A DNA stretch of 46,537 nucleotides from K189A clade bacterium (GTDB lineage: Bacteria > Pseudomonadota > Gammaproteobacteria > Pseudomonadales > Azotimanducaceae), in assembly GCA_902613475.1 (NCBI GenBank), contig CACMHG010000013.1, positions 1 through 46,537 of the forward strand. The letters are read 5' to 3'. Made by a program: the position numbers and the translations under genes. Positions within the stretch are counted from its first letter, which is position 1. Each line of letters starts with the position of its first letter. Positions 1 through 7,386 of this stretch are shown here, one piece after another. The notes below the pieces were generated by a model that saw nothing but the letters and a program-made list of their open reading frames with translations, did not search any database and was not told where the DNA came from.

Positions 1-698
1 AAGCCATGGACAGTTTCCATTGGCGGGGTAAAAACTATCTGCTGATTGCAGACATTGGCGACAACTTTGCCATGCGAGGTTCTGTTTCGTACATCATCCT
101 GCAGGAGCCGGACGTCAAAACCCTTGCCGACAGTGCAGTTTTGCAGCCCCTCGTCTCTCAGCACTTTGTCTACCCAGGAGGTCCCCGAGATAGCGAGGCC
201 ATCGCAGTGGACCCATTGCGGGAGCAGATACTTGTCCTGAGCAAGCGCACCAAGCCACCGGAACTTTATCGACTGCCGCTATCCTCTATTGAATCCCATG
301 AAGTGCATCCACAGGCCGCTCCAGCTGAGCCGATCACCGCCAGTTACGTTGCCTCACTCGAAGGATTCGCTGCGCCGGAGATCGCCGAAGTCGATTTTTA
401 CGGCGGGATATGGGAGTACCTCGGCATGCCGACAGGCATGAGCATCGCCAATAACCGTTTGCTCGTGACCACCCTTGAGCACGCCTATTTATTTAATCTC
501 GATGCGTTGGAAGCGCCACCCGTGCGCGTGATGCTGCCCTTTGCAGGACAGCGTGAGGCGATCGCTTTTACGAAAGACCGGGATGATCAGGCCTACGTCT
601 CCCATGAACGCCGCTACGGCCTTCGTTCTGCGGACATCTACCGTTTGACTCTATCTCCAATCAAAGACGATCAGCCACCATCGAATGAAATGCGGTAG
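1..698 (+). CDS. Beta-propeller-like protein of unknown function (5' end outside window)
   Basis: The reading frame is already open at the window edge, so the N-terminus is missing; the first ATG at nt 6 is probably internal. About 230 residues are visible. They contain repeated strand-like blades with short motifs such as ADIGDN, SEAIAVDP, ILVLSKRT, ELYRLPL and EAIAFT. These resemble proteins that summarise a record blade by blade (DIGDN and 'EA.A.DP' motifs). No catalytic motif is visible, so no function is assigned. Its last 38 nt overlap tail-to-tail with the converging kinase gene. It could be a secreted or periplasmic propeller protein, but the signal-peptide region lies outside the window. 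Confidence 0.6.
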   Translation, partial: AMDSFHWRGKNYLLIADIGDNFAMRGSVSYIILQEPDVKTLADSAVLQPLVSQHFVYPGGPRDSEAIAVDPLREQILVLSKRTKPPELYRLPLSSIESHEVHPQAAPAEPITASYVASLEGFAAPEIAEVDFYGGIWEYLGMPTGMSIANNRLLVTTLEHAYLFNLDALEAPPVRVMLPFAGQREAIAFTKDRDDQAYVSHERRYGLRSADIYRLTLSPIKDDQPPSNEMR

Positions 699-1278
699 GG
701 GCCTGCTGTAGTCGCGCGGCAATTTCTAGGGCGACTGCTGTAGGATTTTTTCGACTGGTATCTACCGTCAAATCGTATGATCGACCATGGGCGTGGACCT
801 GCTCAAAATGTGACACAGCCGTGCCGGGGAAGCGTCCCGGACGAGATGCTTCACGCTCCCTCACAATGTCGAGACCGCAGGTAACGCCAATAAACCAGGT
901 GCTGTCGGGATTCAGAACCTCTACGTAATCCGTCAAGTAGGCCGGCTTAAACAGCAAATCGTCGACAATGACATTGCACCCTAGATCAGACAGCGTGGCG
1001 ACACTCCGGCGCATGCCCGCCAGAACACGCTCGCCATATTCGCCAAATTGGATATGGGTAACTGCTTCACCATGCAAAACGCCAGGCACCACATTGAGAC
1101 CCGTCGCCCCTGGATCTCCCGCTGGTGAATTCAATCCTCTAACCCTGCCGGGCATGCCGTCACGAAACTGGTCCAAAGCAATATGCTGATAGGGCACCGA
1201 CAGCACATCTTGTAGCGCTAACGCGAGGGTAGTTTTGCCTGCGCTGGAGCAGCCGTTGAGCAGGATTACATTCGCCAT
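661..1278 (-). CDS. Chloramphenicol phosphotransferase-like P-loop kinase
   Basis: This small P-loop kinase has a Walker A motif, GCSSAGKT, at residues 9-16 right after the first beta strand (MANVILLNG). The motif NVIVDDLLF lies mid-protein and the length is about 205 aa. The layout matches the CPT family (PF07931), which phosphorylates the 3'-hydroxyl of chloramphenicol in Streptomyces. Most proteobacterial members have no proven substrate, so resistance should not be assumed. I chose the start at 1278 because the beta strand and P-loop follow at once; an ATG 33 nt upstream adds 11 residues unlike the family. The Shine-Dalgarno is weak at both. Its 3' end overlaps the converging upstream gene by 38 nt. 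It is divergent from the phosphopantetheinyl transferase. Confidence 0.75.
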   Translation of the reverse strand: MANVILLNGCSSAGKTTLALALQDVLSVPYQHIALDQFRDGMPGRVRGLNSPAGDPGATGLNVVPGVLHGEAVTHIQFGEYGERVLAGMRRSVATLSDLGCNVIVDDLLFKPAYLTDYVEVLNPDSTWFIGVTCGLDIVREREASRPGRFPGTAVSHFEQVHAHGRSYDLTVDTSRKNPTAVALEIAARLQQAPTAFHSMVADRL

Positions 1279-1406
1279 GGTCTCTATCCAGAAATCGCGG
1301 CAGGGGATCATTTACCGCATCTTAAAAGCCGTGCAGGATACTGACCTTGTGATGTTAGGCAAAGTAGATCCGTTGATAAACGACACCCAAATAAAGCAGC
1401 TCCAAC

Positions 1407-2072
1407 ATGCACTGGTTCTGTGAGACCCCGTCACTACAGCAGATCGACCCCGCTTGGCCAGCATTGCCGGATACCGCCATGGCACTTCTGCCAAAAAGAC
1501 GAACGGGCTCGGAGCTCCTCGGCGCAGAGCAGGTGTTAGCGCAACAAATGGGCGACAGTCGCTTGACAGACTTTGCAGCCGGACGCGCCTGCGCTCACTT
1601 GGCTCAGAAGCACCTCGGATTGTCTGCACAACCAATCCTGCGCGACGAGCGGGCCCCGGTTTGGCCGAAGGGGCAATGCGGTAGCATCAGTCATGCGAAA
1701 GATTGGGCACTCGCTGCCGTATCCACGTCACTTAGAAGCATCGGTGTTGATGTGGAGGCGCAGGGAAGGGTGACGCAGAAACTGTATCGAGCACTTTTTC
1801 GACCGGAAGAGGTGAACGCTTTCTCCTCCTGTTCAGACGCGGCGCCAAGCGTGGCATTTGCTGCAAAAGAGGCCGGCTATAAAGCGATTTACCCCATCGG
1901 GGGTGCCTATATCGGCTTTCAGGAAGCTAGCGTTGAGTTAGATTGGCAGAGCCAGTGTTTCCGAATTCTCTACCATGGTGACCACAAGACGAACAAGGCG
2001 TTAGAATCTGGCGTCGGGTATTGGCGCCTGATCGACTCCTACGTCATCGTTTTTTTTGCCATTCAGGATTGA
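1407..2072 (+). CDS. 4'-phosphopantetheinyl transferase (EntD/PptT type)
   Basis: This enzyme would transfer 4'-phosphopantetheine from coenzyme A to a conserved serine on acyl- or peptidyl-carrier proteins. The 221-aa protein shows the expected order: AAGRACAHLA near residues 57-66, WPKGQCGSISHA around 86-97, the metal-binding IGVDVE at 112-117, and the catalytic FAAKEAGYKA at 151-160. The N-terminal 4PPT-type region places it in the EntD/PptT (Sfp-like) class and not the short AcpS class. No siderophore or polyketide synthase gene is in the window, so its partner is unknown. The stop codon lies just upstream of the Shine-Dalgarno of the nucleoside transporter, which suggests translational coupling. 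Confidence 0.9.
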   Translation: MHWFCETPSLQQIDPAWPALPDTAMALLPKRRTGSELLGAEQVLAQQMGDSRLTDFAAGRACAHLAQKHLGLSAQPILRDERAPVWPKGQCGSISHAKDWALAAVSTSLRSIGVDVEAQGRVTQKLYRALFRPEEVNAFSSCSDAAPSVAFAAKEAGYKAIYPIGGAYIGFQEASVELDWQSQCFRILYHGDHKTNKALESGVGYWRLIDSYVIVFFAIQD

Positions 2073-2079
2073 GGTCCAC

Positions 2080-3309
2080 ATGCATGCTCTCTTGGGGATA
2101 CTAATTCTGGTCGCGCTTGCTTGGGCGCTCAGCGAAAATAGACAAGCGATATCCTGGCGCTTCGTGTTCATTGGCATCGCGGTGCAATTTGTCTTGGCAG
2201 GACTGTTTTTACACTCCACTTGGTTAAGTACCGTGCTGGTGGGTATCAATCAATTCGTGAACGCTGTTGGCGAAGCGAGTACTGCCGGTACCATCTTTTT
2301 GTTTGGGTACTTGGGTGGCGGCGAGTTTCCCGTAAATTCTGTGAATGAATCGCCGTATTTGTTCGCCTTTCGAGTCTTGCCTCAGGTGATCGTATTTTCC
2401 GTCGTAGTCGCCTTGCTCTGGCATTGGCGGCTTTTGCCCGCCATCGTGCAGGGTCTCAGCTGGGCACTGCGGCGTACCTTTCGGGTCAGCGGGACAGTGG
2501 GTACTGCCGGTGCAGCCAGTTTGTTCTTGGGCATGATCGAAACACCCATGGTCATTCGCGCCTATTTGGCGCAAATGACACGTTCGGAATTTTTCACCGT
2601 CATGGCCTTGGGAATGTCCACGGTAGCCGGCTCAGTAATGATCTTGTTCGCCGCCTTGCTTGGAGACCTGATGGACGGCGTTGTCGGTCATATTGTTGGC
2701 GCATCGATGATCAATGCAGTTGGTGCACTTTACTTGTCGCGATTATTCATACCCGAAACTCAGGTCATTGAAACCGACACATTGGCCTTGGACCTCAAGT
2801 ACGAATCGTCGATGGATGCCCTGACAAAGGGCACTCAGGACGGCCTGGCCATGGCGGTTAACATCGGCGCCATGCTGCTGGTGCTGATTAGCTTCGTTGC
2901 TCTTGGCAACATGATTTTGTCGGGCATCACCGGCAATGAGGCGCTAACCTTTGAATCGATCTTAGGTACGCTATTTGCTCCCTTGGCTTGGCTCATCGGC
3001 ATACCCTGGTCAGAGGCGGGTTCCGCGGGCGCGCTCTTAGGCACGAAGTTGGTTCTGAACGAAGTGATTGCCTATGTGCAGTTTTCCGCCAGTGCCGATC
3101 TCTTTTCCGAGCACTCCCGCATGATCATGCTCTACGCACTTTGTGGGTTCGCAAACTTAGGCAGCCTGGGTATTTTGCTGGGCGGCCTATCTGTCTTGGT
3201 CCCCGAGCGCAAAAGCGAATACTTAGCGATAGCACCGAAGTCTGTCATCTGCGGCACATTGGTCAACCTGCTAACCGGTGCCATTGTTGGGCTGGTGTAT
3301 CTAATTTAG
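2080..3309 (+). CDS. Concentrative nucleoside transporter (CNT/NupC family)
   Basis: This inner-membrane symporter imports nucleosides with protons or sodium. The 409-aa protein is almost wholly hydrophobic. It carries CNT landmarks: FLFGYLGGGEFP, the re-entrant-loop region FLGMIETPMVIRAYL followed by MTRSEFF, AGSVMILFAALL, GTKLVLNEVIAYV and YALCGFANLGSLGILLGG. I chose the ATG at 2080 over 2056 because GAGGT sits at 2071-2075, just upstream of it, and the protein then begins directly with a membrane helix. The longer form would overlap the upstream gene and add a charged octapeptide. The Shine-Dalgarno touches the stop of the phosphopantetheinyl transferase, so the two are probably one transcript. 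Ion preference cannot be read with confidence. Confidence 0.92.
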   Translation: MHALLGILILVALAWALSENRQAISWRFVFIGIAVQFVLAGLFLHSTWLSTVLVGINQFVNAVGEASTAGTIFLFGYLGGGEFPVNSVNESPYLFAFRVLPQVIVFSVVVALLWHWRLLPAIVQGLSWALRRTFRVSGTVGTAGAASLFLGMIETPMVIRAYLAQMTRSEFFTVMALGMSTVAGSVMILFAALLGDLMDGVVGHIVGASMINAVGALYLSRLFIPETQVIETDTLALDLKYESSMDALTKGTQDGLAMAVNIGAMLLVLISFVALGNMILSGITGNEALTFESILGTLFAPLAWLIGIPWSEAGSAGALLGTKLVLNEVIAYVQFSASADLFSEHSRMIMLYALCGFANLGSLGILLGGLSVLVPERKSEYLAIAPKSVICGTLVNLLTGAIVGLVYLI

Positions 3310-3353
3310 ATTCGCCCAACGCACTCGCCATTGATCAATGACGAATAACGATC

Positions 3354-4367
3354 CTAGCCGATACTGAAGCCCTGAATTGCTCTGCACAGTAGTTCCATGT
3401 CCTCACGAGCAACGTCCCGATGCAATACCCATCGAGGCCGTCCAACGCGAATACCAACCTCAGCCAGATGCTCTGCCAGGGCAGCATAGGTATCTGACGG
3501 CAGATTGAGGTGCACCATATTCGTGGCATAACGAACTGCACTGTCACCAAAATTGTCCGAAAGGCATTCTGCCAATTGCTCGGCGTGACGATGATCTTGC
3601 TCTAAATCTGCCATGTGATGCTGGAGCGCATGCAGACCCGCAGCGGCGATGACGCCGGCTTGACGCATTCCGCCGCCCAGAACCTTGCGCCAGCGGCGTG
3701 CATCCTCAATCAACGACCTAGGACCCACGAGCACAGACCCAACCGGCGCGCCCAAACCCTTAGACAGACAAATGGACACCGAATCAAATGGAGCGGCAAG
3801 GGCTTCTGGGCTGCGGTTTTGGGCGATGGCAGCGTTGAAGAGTCTTGCTCCGTCTAAGTGCATGGCGAGGCCCCGACGCTCGCTTAGCGCTGCGACTGCT
3901 TCTGCGTAGCCTAACGGGAGGGGAACGCCCGCATGGGTATTCTCAAGGCAAATTAAGCGACTGCGCGCAAAGTGAAAGTCGTTAGGTTTGATCGCCGAAT
4001 CAATTTCCTCCAGGCCCAATGTACCGTCCATTTCCATGGGGATCGTTTGCGGCACGATACTCCCCAATACTGCTGCGCCACCGCCCTCGTACCTGAAGGT
4101 ATGCGCCGAATCACCGACAATGTACTCATCTCCACGCTCACAGTGGGCGAAAAGCGCGAGCAAATTTGACTGGGTCCCACTCGGCGCAAACAGCGCGGCT
4201 TCTTTGTTCAATAGCGCCGCAGCATGATCTTGCAGCTCGATAACCGTGGGGTCTTCTGCGTAAACATCATCGCCGACCTCGGCACGAAACATCGCCTCTC
4301 GCATGGCTTGTGTGGGTTGCGTCAGCGTATCGCTGCGCAGATCAATGTTTACAGTCTGATTAGGCAT
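3354..4367 (-). CDS. ltaE: Low-specificity L-threonine aldolase
   Basis: This PLP-dependent enzyme cleaves L-threonine or L-allo-threonine to glycine and acetaldehyde. The 337-aa protein begins with the typical IDLRSDTLTQPT. It has APSGTQSNL at 61-69 (cofactor phosphate region), MHLDGARLFNA around 169-179 with Asp172 positioned for the pyridine nitrogen, and the Schiff-base lysine Lys203 in SICLSKGLGAPVGS. The length is normal for LtaE. AAGGTG lies just upstream of the ATG. It converges with the nucleoside transporter across a 44-nt gap. On its 5' side is the exbD terminator, so it is probably transcribed from its own promoter in the short gap at 4368-4410. Confidence 0.93.
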   Translation of the reverse strand: MPNQTVNIDLRSDTLTQPTQAMREAMFRAEVGDDVYAEDPTVIELQDHAAALLNKEAALFAPSGTQSNLLALFAHCERGDEYIVGDSAHTFRYEGGGAAVLGSIVPQTIPMEMDGTLGLEEIDSAIKPNDFHFARSRLICLENTHAGVPLPLGYAEAVAALSERRGLAMHLDGARLFNAAIAQNRSPEALAAPFDSVSICLSKGLGAPVGSVLVGPRSLIEDARRWRKVLGGGMRQAGVIAAAGLHALQHHMADLEQDHRHAEQLAECLSDNFGDSAVRYATNMVHLNLPSDTYAALAEHLAEVGIRVGRPRWVLHRDVAREDMELLCRAIQGFSIG

Positions 4368-4410
4368 AGTGCACCTTGTACCACCAGCGCAAAATTTAGG
4401 GTAGGCCAGA

Positions 4411-4440
4411 AAGAAAAAAGGCCCTTGCGATAGGGCCTTT
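4411..4440 (-). terminator. Rho-independent terminator after exbD
   Basis: A perfect 9-bp stem (4417-4425 with 4432-4440) encloses a 6-nt loop. On the minus strand it is followed by a U-rich tract (complement of 4411-4419). It lies 27 nt after the exbD stop and separates exbD from ltaE. Confidence 0.85.
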
Positions 4441-4467
4441 CGATATGAGGATGACGGTCGTTCGGCG

Positions 4468-4881
4468 TCAGTTTTGTTGAGCCAAGGAGACGTTATAAAC
4501 CCCGGCTTGCCGCGCGGAGTCCATAATGTGAATCATGACGTCGGTAGTCGAATCAGGGTGAGGCTGAATAATCACTGGCGCTTCTGGATTTTCTGCATGA
4601 AGGCGCTCGATGTTAGCGCGTACGGATCGACGATCTACGTCGCGGGCAGCGATAATAATACGATCACGGTTTGTAATTCGGACGACGATACTTTTCTTGT
4701 CCGGGTCAACGGTCTTCGGCTTGTCGTCGTCAGGTTGGTTTACGTCCAGCCCGACCTCTTTCACAAAGGTCGCTGTTACGATGAAGAAAATCAGCATGAT
4801 AAAGACGACGTCTAGCATTGGCGTTAGATTGATCGCTTCTGAATCTTCGTCGGCTCTTCCCCGGCCAAATGGTCGTCTCAT
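4468..4881 (-). CDS. exbD: ExbD/TolR-family biopolymer transport protein
   Basis: ExbD is a single-pass inner-membrane protein that works with ExbB as a proton-driven motor for TonB and outer-membrane receptors. This 137-aa protein has a short basic cytoplasmic start, one membrane helix at about residues 22-42, and the conserved proton-path aspartate Asp24 in NLTPMLDVVFI. The rest is a periplasmic domain rich in charged residues and ends in a typical MIHIMDSARQAGVYNVSLA segment. The start is supported by a purine-rich GAGGGTAAGG. No exbB, tonB or second exbD adjoins it. The upstream neighbour is a gluconolactonase-like gene after a 122-nt gap, so its motor partner must be encoded elsewhere. 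A strong terminator follows. Confidence 0.9.
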   Translation of the reverse strand: MRRPFGRGRADEDSEAINLTPMLDVVFIMLIFFIVTATFVKEVGLDVNQPDDDKPKTVDPDKKSIVVRITNRDRIIIAARDVDRRSVRANIERLHAENPEAPVIIQPHPDSTTDVMIHIMDSARQAGVYNVSLAQQN

Positions 4882-5003
4882 CCCTTACCCTCAATGCGTT
4901 GGTCAACGAGCGCGAATGTTATGTCAGGAACCTCTAGGATTCCATAGGGGTTGGACACAGATCTTGGCAGGCGAACTCAAGCAAGACCAACCGTGGATCA
5001 TGG

Positions 5004-5912
5004 TCAATGGTTGAGGAAGTTAAGGGGCAGTCCCGCCGTGGGCCAATCGCAGCTCACTAACAGTCCGGTGGAGGACAGCGTGATGAAAGCTGTCTTCAGG
5101 TCAGGACCGCCAAAACAGATATTTGTGGTGACACGGTCAGGCATCGGCACGAAGGAAGGCTCACCAGCTGCTGCGCAAAGCGTGGTAATGCCACCATCCA
5201 TTAACGTCGCTACGCAAACGTCCCCGTTAGCGTCGACCGCAAGAGAGTCAAACATATAAAATCCTTGGCGCCCGTTCAGCAGGCGTCGTGTTTTGCCAGA
5301 ATCGACCTTACCGGGCCCCGCCAACGGGTAGGCCCACAGCCTACCGGTCGGCGTTTCTGCTACAAATAGCTCTTTCTCGTCGGGCGATAGGCCTATGCCG
5401 TTGGGTGCTTCCATCGGAAAAATGGCTTCGCTTATCTGGCTACCATCGGGAAGTGCGTAGAACACGCCAGTTCTGTCTCTGTCCCGCGCTCGGTTTTTGC
5501 CGTGGTCCGTGAACCAAAATCCGCCCTGAGCATCAAAGACGATATCGTTTGGCCCCTTTAGCGGCTCTGAGTCACAGTTGGTGTACAGAGTGCTGAAAGC
5601 CCCTGTCTGCAGATCAACTTTTTGAATACTGCCGCCGGTATAGCTCTCAGGCTGCTCGCCCGGATAGGTTTTGCCGTTGCGTTCTAGCCACTCAAACCCG
5701 CCGTTGTTGCAGACGTAGCAGTGCCCATCTGGTCCAATTGCCGCGCCATTCGGCCCGCCGCCCAGTTCAGCGATCGTTTGCTTGACGCCGTCGCGAACTC
5801 GGGTGAGGCGGCCGGCCTTAATTTCAACAAGGACAATACTGCCATCGGGCAGGGCAATAGGGCCCTCTGGGAACGCTAATTCCTTGGCAATAACCGTGAC
5901 TTCTGGTTGCAT
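5004..5912 (-). CDS. SMP-30/gluconolactonase-family hydrolase
   Basis: This is a soluble six-bladed beta-propeller of the SMP-30/gluconolactonase/LRE family, about 302 aa. Members are calcium- or zinc-dependent lactonases and related esterases. Visible family features are AFPEGPIALPDGSIV near the N-terminus (Glu as metal ligand), GGPNGAAIGPDG, KGPNDIVFDAQGGFWFTDHG (Asn-Asp metal site), APNGIGLSPDEKELFVAE and a C-terminal blade with FDSLAVDANGDV (Asp ligand). I chose the ATG at 5912 because GGAGAG lies 4 nt upstream; the ATG at 5924 overlaps that Shine-Dalgarno. The true substrate, a sugar lactone or something else, cannot be told. There is no sugar pathway around it to help. Confidence 0.85.
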   Translation of the reverse strand: MQPEVTVIAKELAFPEGPIALPDGSIVLVEIKAGRLTRVRDGVKQTIAELGGGPNGAAIGPDGHCYVCNNGGFEWLERNGKTYPGEQPESYTGGSIQKVDLQTGAFSTLYTNCDSEPLKGPNDIVFDAQGGFWFTDHGKNRARDRDRTGVFYALPDGSQISEAIFPMEAPNGIGLSPDEKELFVAETPTGRLWAYPLAGPGKVDSGKTRRLLNGRQGFYMFDSLAVDANGDVCVATLMDGGITTLCAAAGEPSFVPMPDRVTTNICFGGPDLKTAFITLSSTGLLVSCDWPTAGLPLNFLNH

Positions 5913-5973
5913 TATTCTCTCCATCTAACCCAAGATTCCACCCTAACCACGATAACTTCGCAAGGACTCTCCA

Positions 5974-6282
5974 GTGATACGCACGCTCTCCTTAGTCATG
6001 TTATGCCTGATCGCGAATTTTGGCTGCCAATCCTACGTAGACGGCTCGACTCGCACAGCAGGAGAATTTGCTGATGACGCGCAAATAGCGGCCATGGTTA
6101 AGCTCAATCTCTGGGATGACCCTGAGGTCAAGGGATGGCAGATCAAGGTGTCATCGGTAAGGGCAATTGTCACGCTGGAAGGGCGTGTCCCATCCGAATA
6201 TGCCAGGGATAAGGCCATTCGAATAGCGAAAGAGACCGGTAGCGTGGTCGGGGTCGAGGACCGACTGAGCATCGTCAATTAG
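5974..6282 (+). CDS. BON-domain lipoprotein
   Basis: This small 102-aa exported protein has a GTG start and AAGGA 7 nt upstream. The hydrophobic signal segment covers residues 4-16 and is followed by a possible lipobox ending at Cys18 (IANFGC), though the residue at -3 is not the usual Leu. The rest is one BON domain: DDAQIAAMVKLNL, an IKVSSVRAIVTLEGRVPS strand-turn-strand, and ARDKAIRIAKETGSVVGVEDRL. BON domains occur in OsmY-like periplasmic proteins and are thought to bind membranes or surfaces. It is divergent from the SMP-30 gene, and the 61-nt gap between them must hold both promoters. Confidence 0.8.
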   Translation: MIRTLSLVMLCLIANFGCQSYVDGSTRTAGEFADDAQIAAMVKLNLWDDPEVKGWQIKVSSVRAIVTLEGRVPSEYARDKAIRIAKETGSVVGVEDRLSIVN

Positions 6283-6322
6283 GCTTTATACGAAATCTAC
6301 AAAGTCCTGGTAGAGTAATGTT

Positions 6323-7198
6323 TTATAACCAGTTTCTAGGTTTCAAATAGTCGGCTAAGGCCGCCTCTCGGCTACCGGGCTCTGCCTGGTAGTCGTACAC
6401 CCACTTCACCAAGGGCGGCAACGAAGCCAGTACTGATTCAATGCGCCGCCCGCTTTGCATACCGTACTTGGTGCCGCGATCGATGGCCAAATTGAATTCA
6501 GCATAGCGACCTCGCCGGTATAGCTGAAAGTCCCTCTCGGCCTCACTAAACTGCGTTTTCATACGCCTCTCGAAAATCGGCTGGTAGGCTGTTAAAAATG
6601 AGTCCCCGACCCGCTTGACCAGAGCGAAACTTTCCTCGAATCCGCCCTCTGCCCAATCGTCGAAGAAGATTCCACCGACACCCCGGGTTTCATTTCGGTG
6701 CCCCAAAAAAAAGTACTTATCGCAGGTTTCCTTGAAGCTTTGATAGTGATTTCCAACCGCATCCCTAGCAGTCTGATGCCAGAGCACCACATCTTCATCC
6801 ACCGGGTAGCAAGGTGTCAGGTCGTAGCCACCGCCGAAGTACCAGACCGGCTCGTCGGCTTCCACAACGAAGAAACGTAGATTCATATGGGTAATAGGTA
6901 CATGCGGGTTGCATGGATGCACGATTAGGGAGATTGCCGCAGCCTGGAAGGCGCTTCCCGCGAGGTGTGGATTACGCTCTGTCGCAGCAGGTGGCAATGC
7001 TGAACCCTTGGAGTGCGTGAACTGCACAGCCGCTTTCTCGATATGTTGACCATCAGCCAGCACTCTGGGTTGAGAGAGGCCCCCGGTGGGCGGTTTGATC
7101 TGCTCTAGAGAAAAAGTCGCACGCTGATCTAGGCCTTCGAGCGTGGTACAAATTTTTTCCTGAAGACTCAAAAAATAGTCGACAACGGGTTCGATCAT
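6323..7198 (-). CDS. hemF: Oxygen-dependent coproporphyrinogen III oxidase
   Basis: HemF converts coproporphyrinogen III to protoporphyrinogen IX using O2 in haem synthesis. Strong family motifs are PITHMNLRFFVV, WYFGGGYDLTPCYP, FKETCDKYFFLGHRNETRGVGG with FFDDW, FQLYRRGRYAEFNL, the RGTKYGMQSG segment and WVYDYQAEPGS near the end. I chose the start at 7198 (291 aa), where the family helix IEPVVDYFLSLQ begins. An upstream ATG at 7345 would add 49 residues with no family resemblance. Only a weak GGAT precedes this start. A 188-nt gap separates it from the divergent acyl-CoA dehydrogenase; no clear operator was seen there. Its presence implies aerobic haem synthesis. Confidence 0.95.
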   Translation of the reverse strand: MIEPVVDYFLSLQEKICTTLEGLDQRATFSLEQIKPPTGGLSQPRVLADGQHIEKAAVQFTHSKGSALPPAATERNPHLAGSAFQAAAISLIVHPCNPHVPITHMNLRFFVVEADEPVWYFGGGYDLTPCYPVDEDVVLWHQTARDAVGNHYQSFKETCDKYFFLGHRNETRGVGGIFFDDWAEGGFEESFALVKRVGDSFLTAYQPIFERRMKTQFSEAERDFQLYRRGRYAEFNLAIDRGTKYGMQSGRRIESVLASLPPLVKWVYDYQAEPGSREAALADYLKPRNWL

Positions 7199-7386
7199 AA
7201 GGGATCCATTGGATGGTGTGGTCGTAAGCCTGTCGAAATTGTAACCGCAATCGTGCGTTGAGAGCTTCCAAAACGCCAAAAACCGAGGGTTTTTGAAATG
7301 AGCGTGTCTAACTTGGATGCCGAAAAAAGCGTGAGAACCCCGCATGAAGAATTCCTAGCAGCGACCTTCTTGGGCATAATCGGGGT

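Noticed and set aside
1312..1635. 107-codon minus-strand frame
   Set aside because: Overlaps the start of the phosphopantetheinyl transferase on the other strand; no family resemblance.
2224..2574. 116-codon minus-strand frame
   Set aside because: Antisense to the nucleoside transporter; no hydrophobic or domain pattern.
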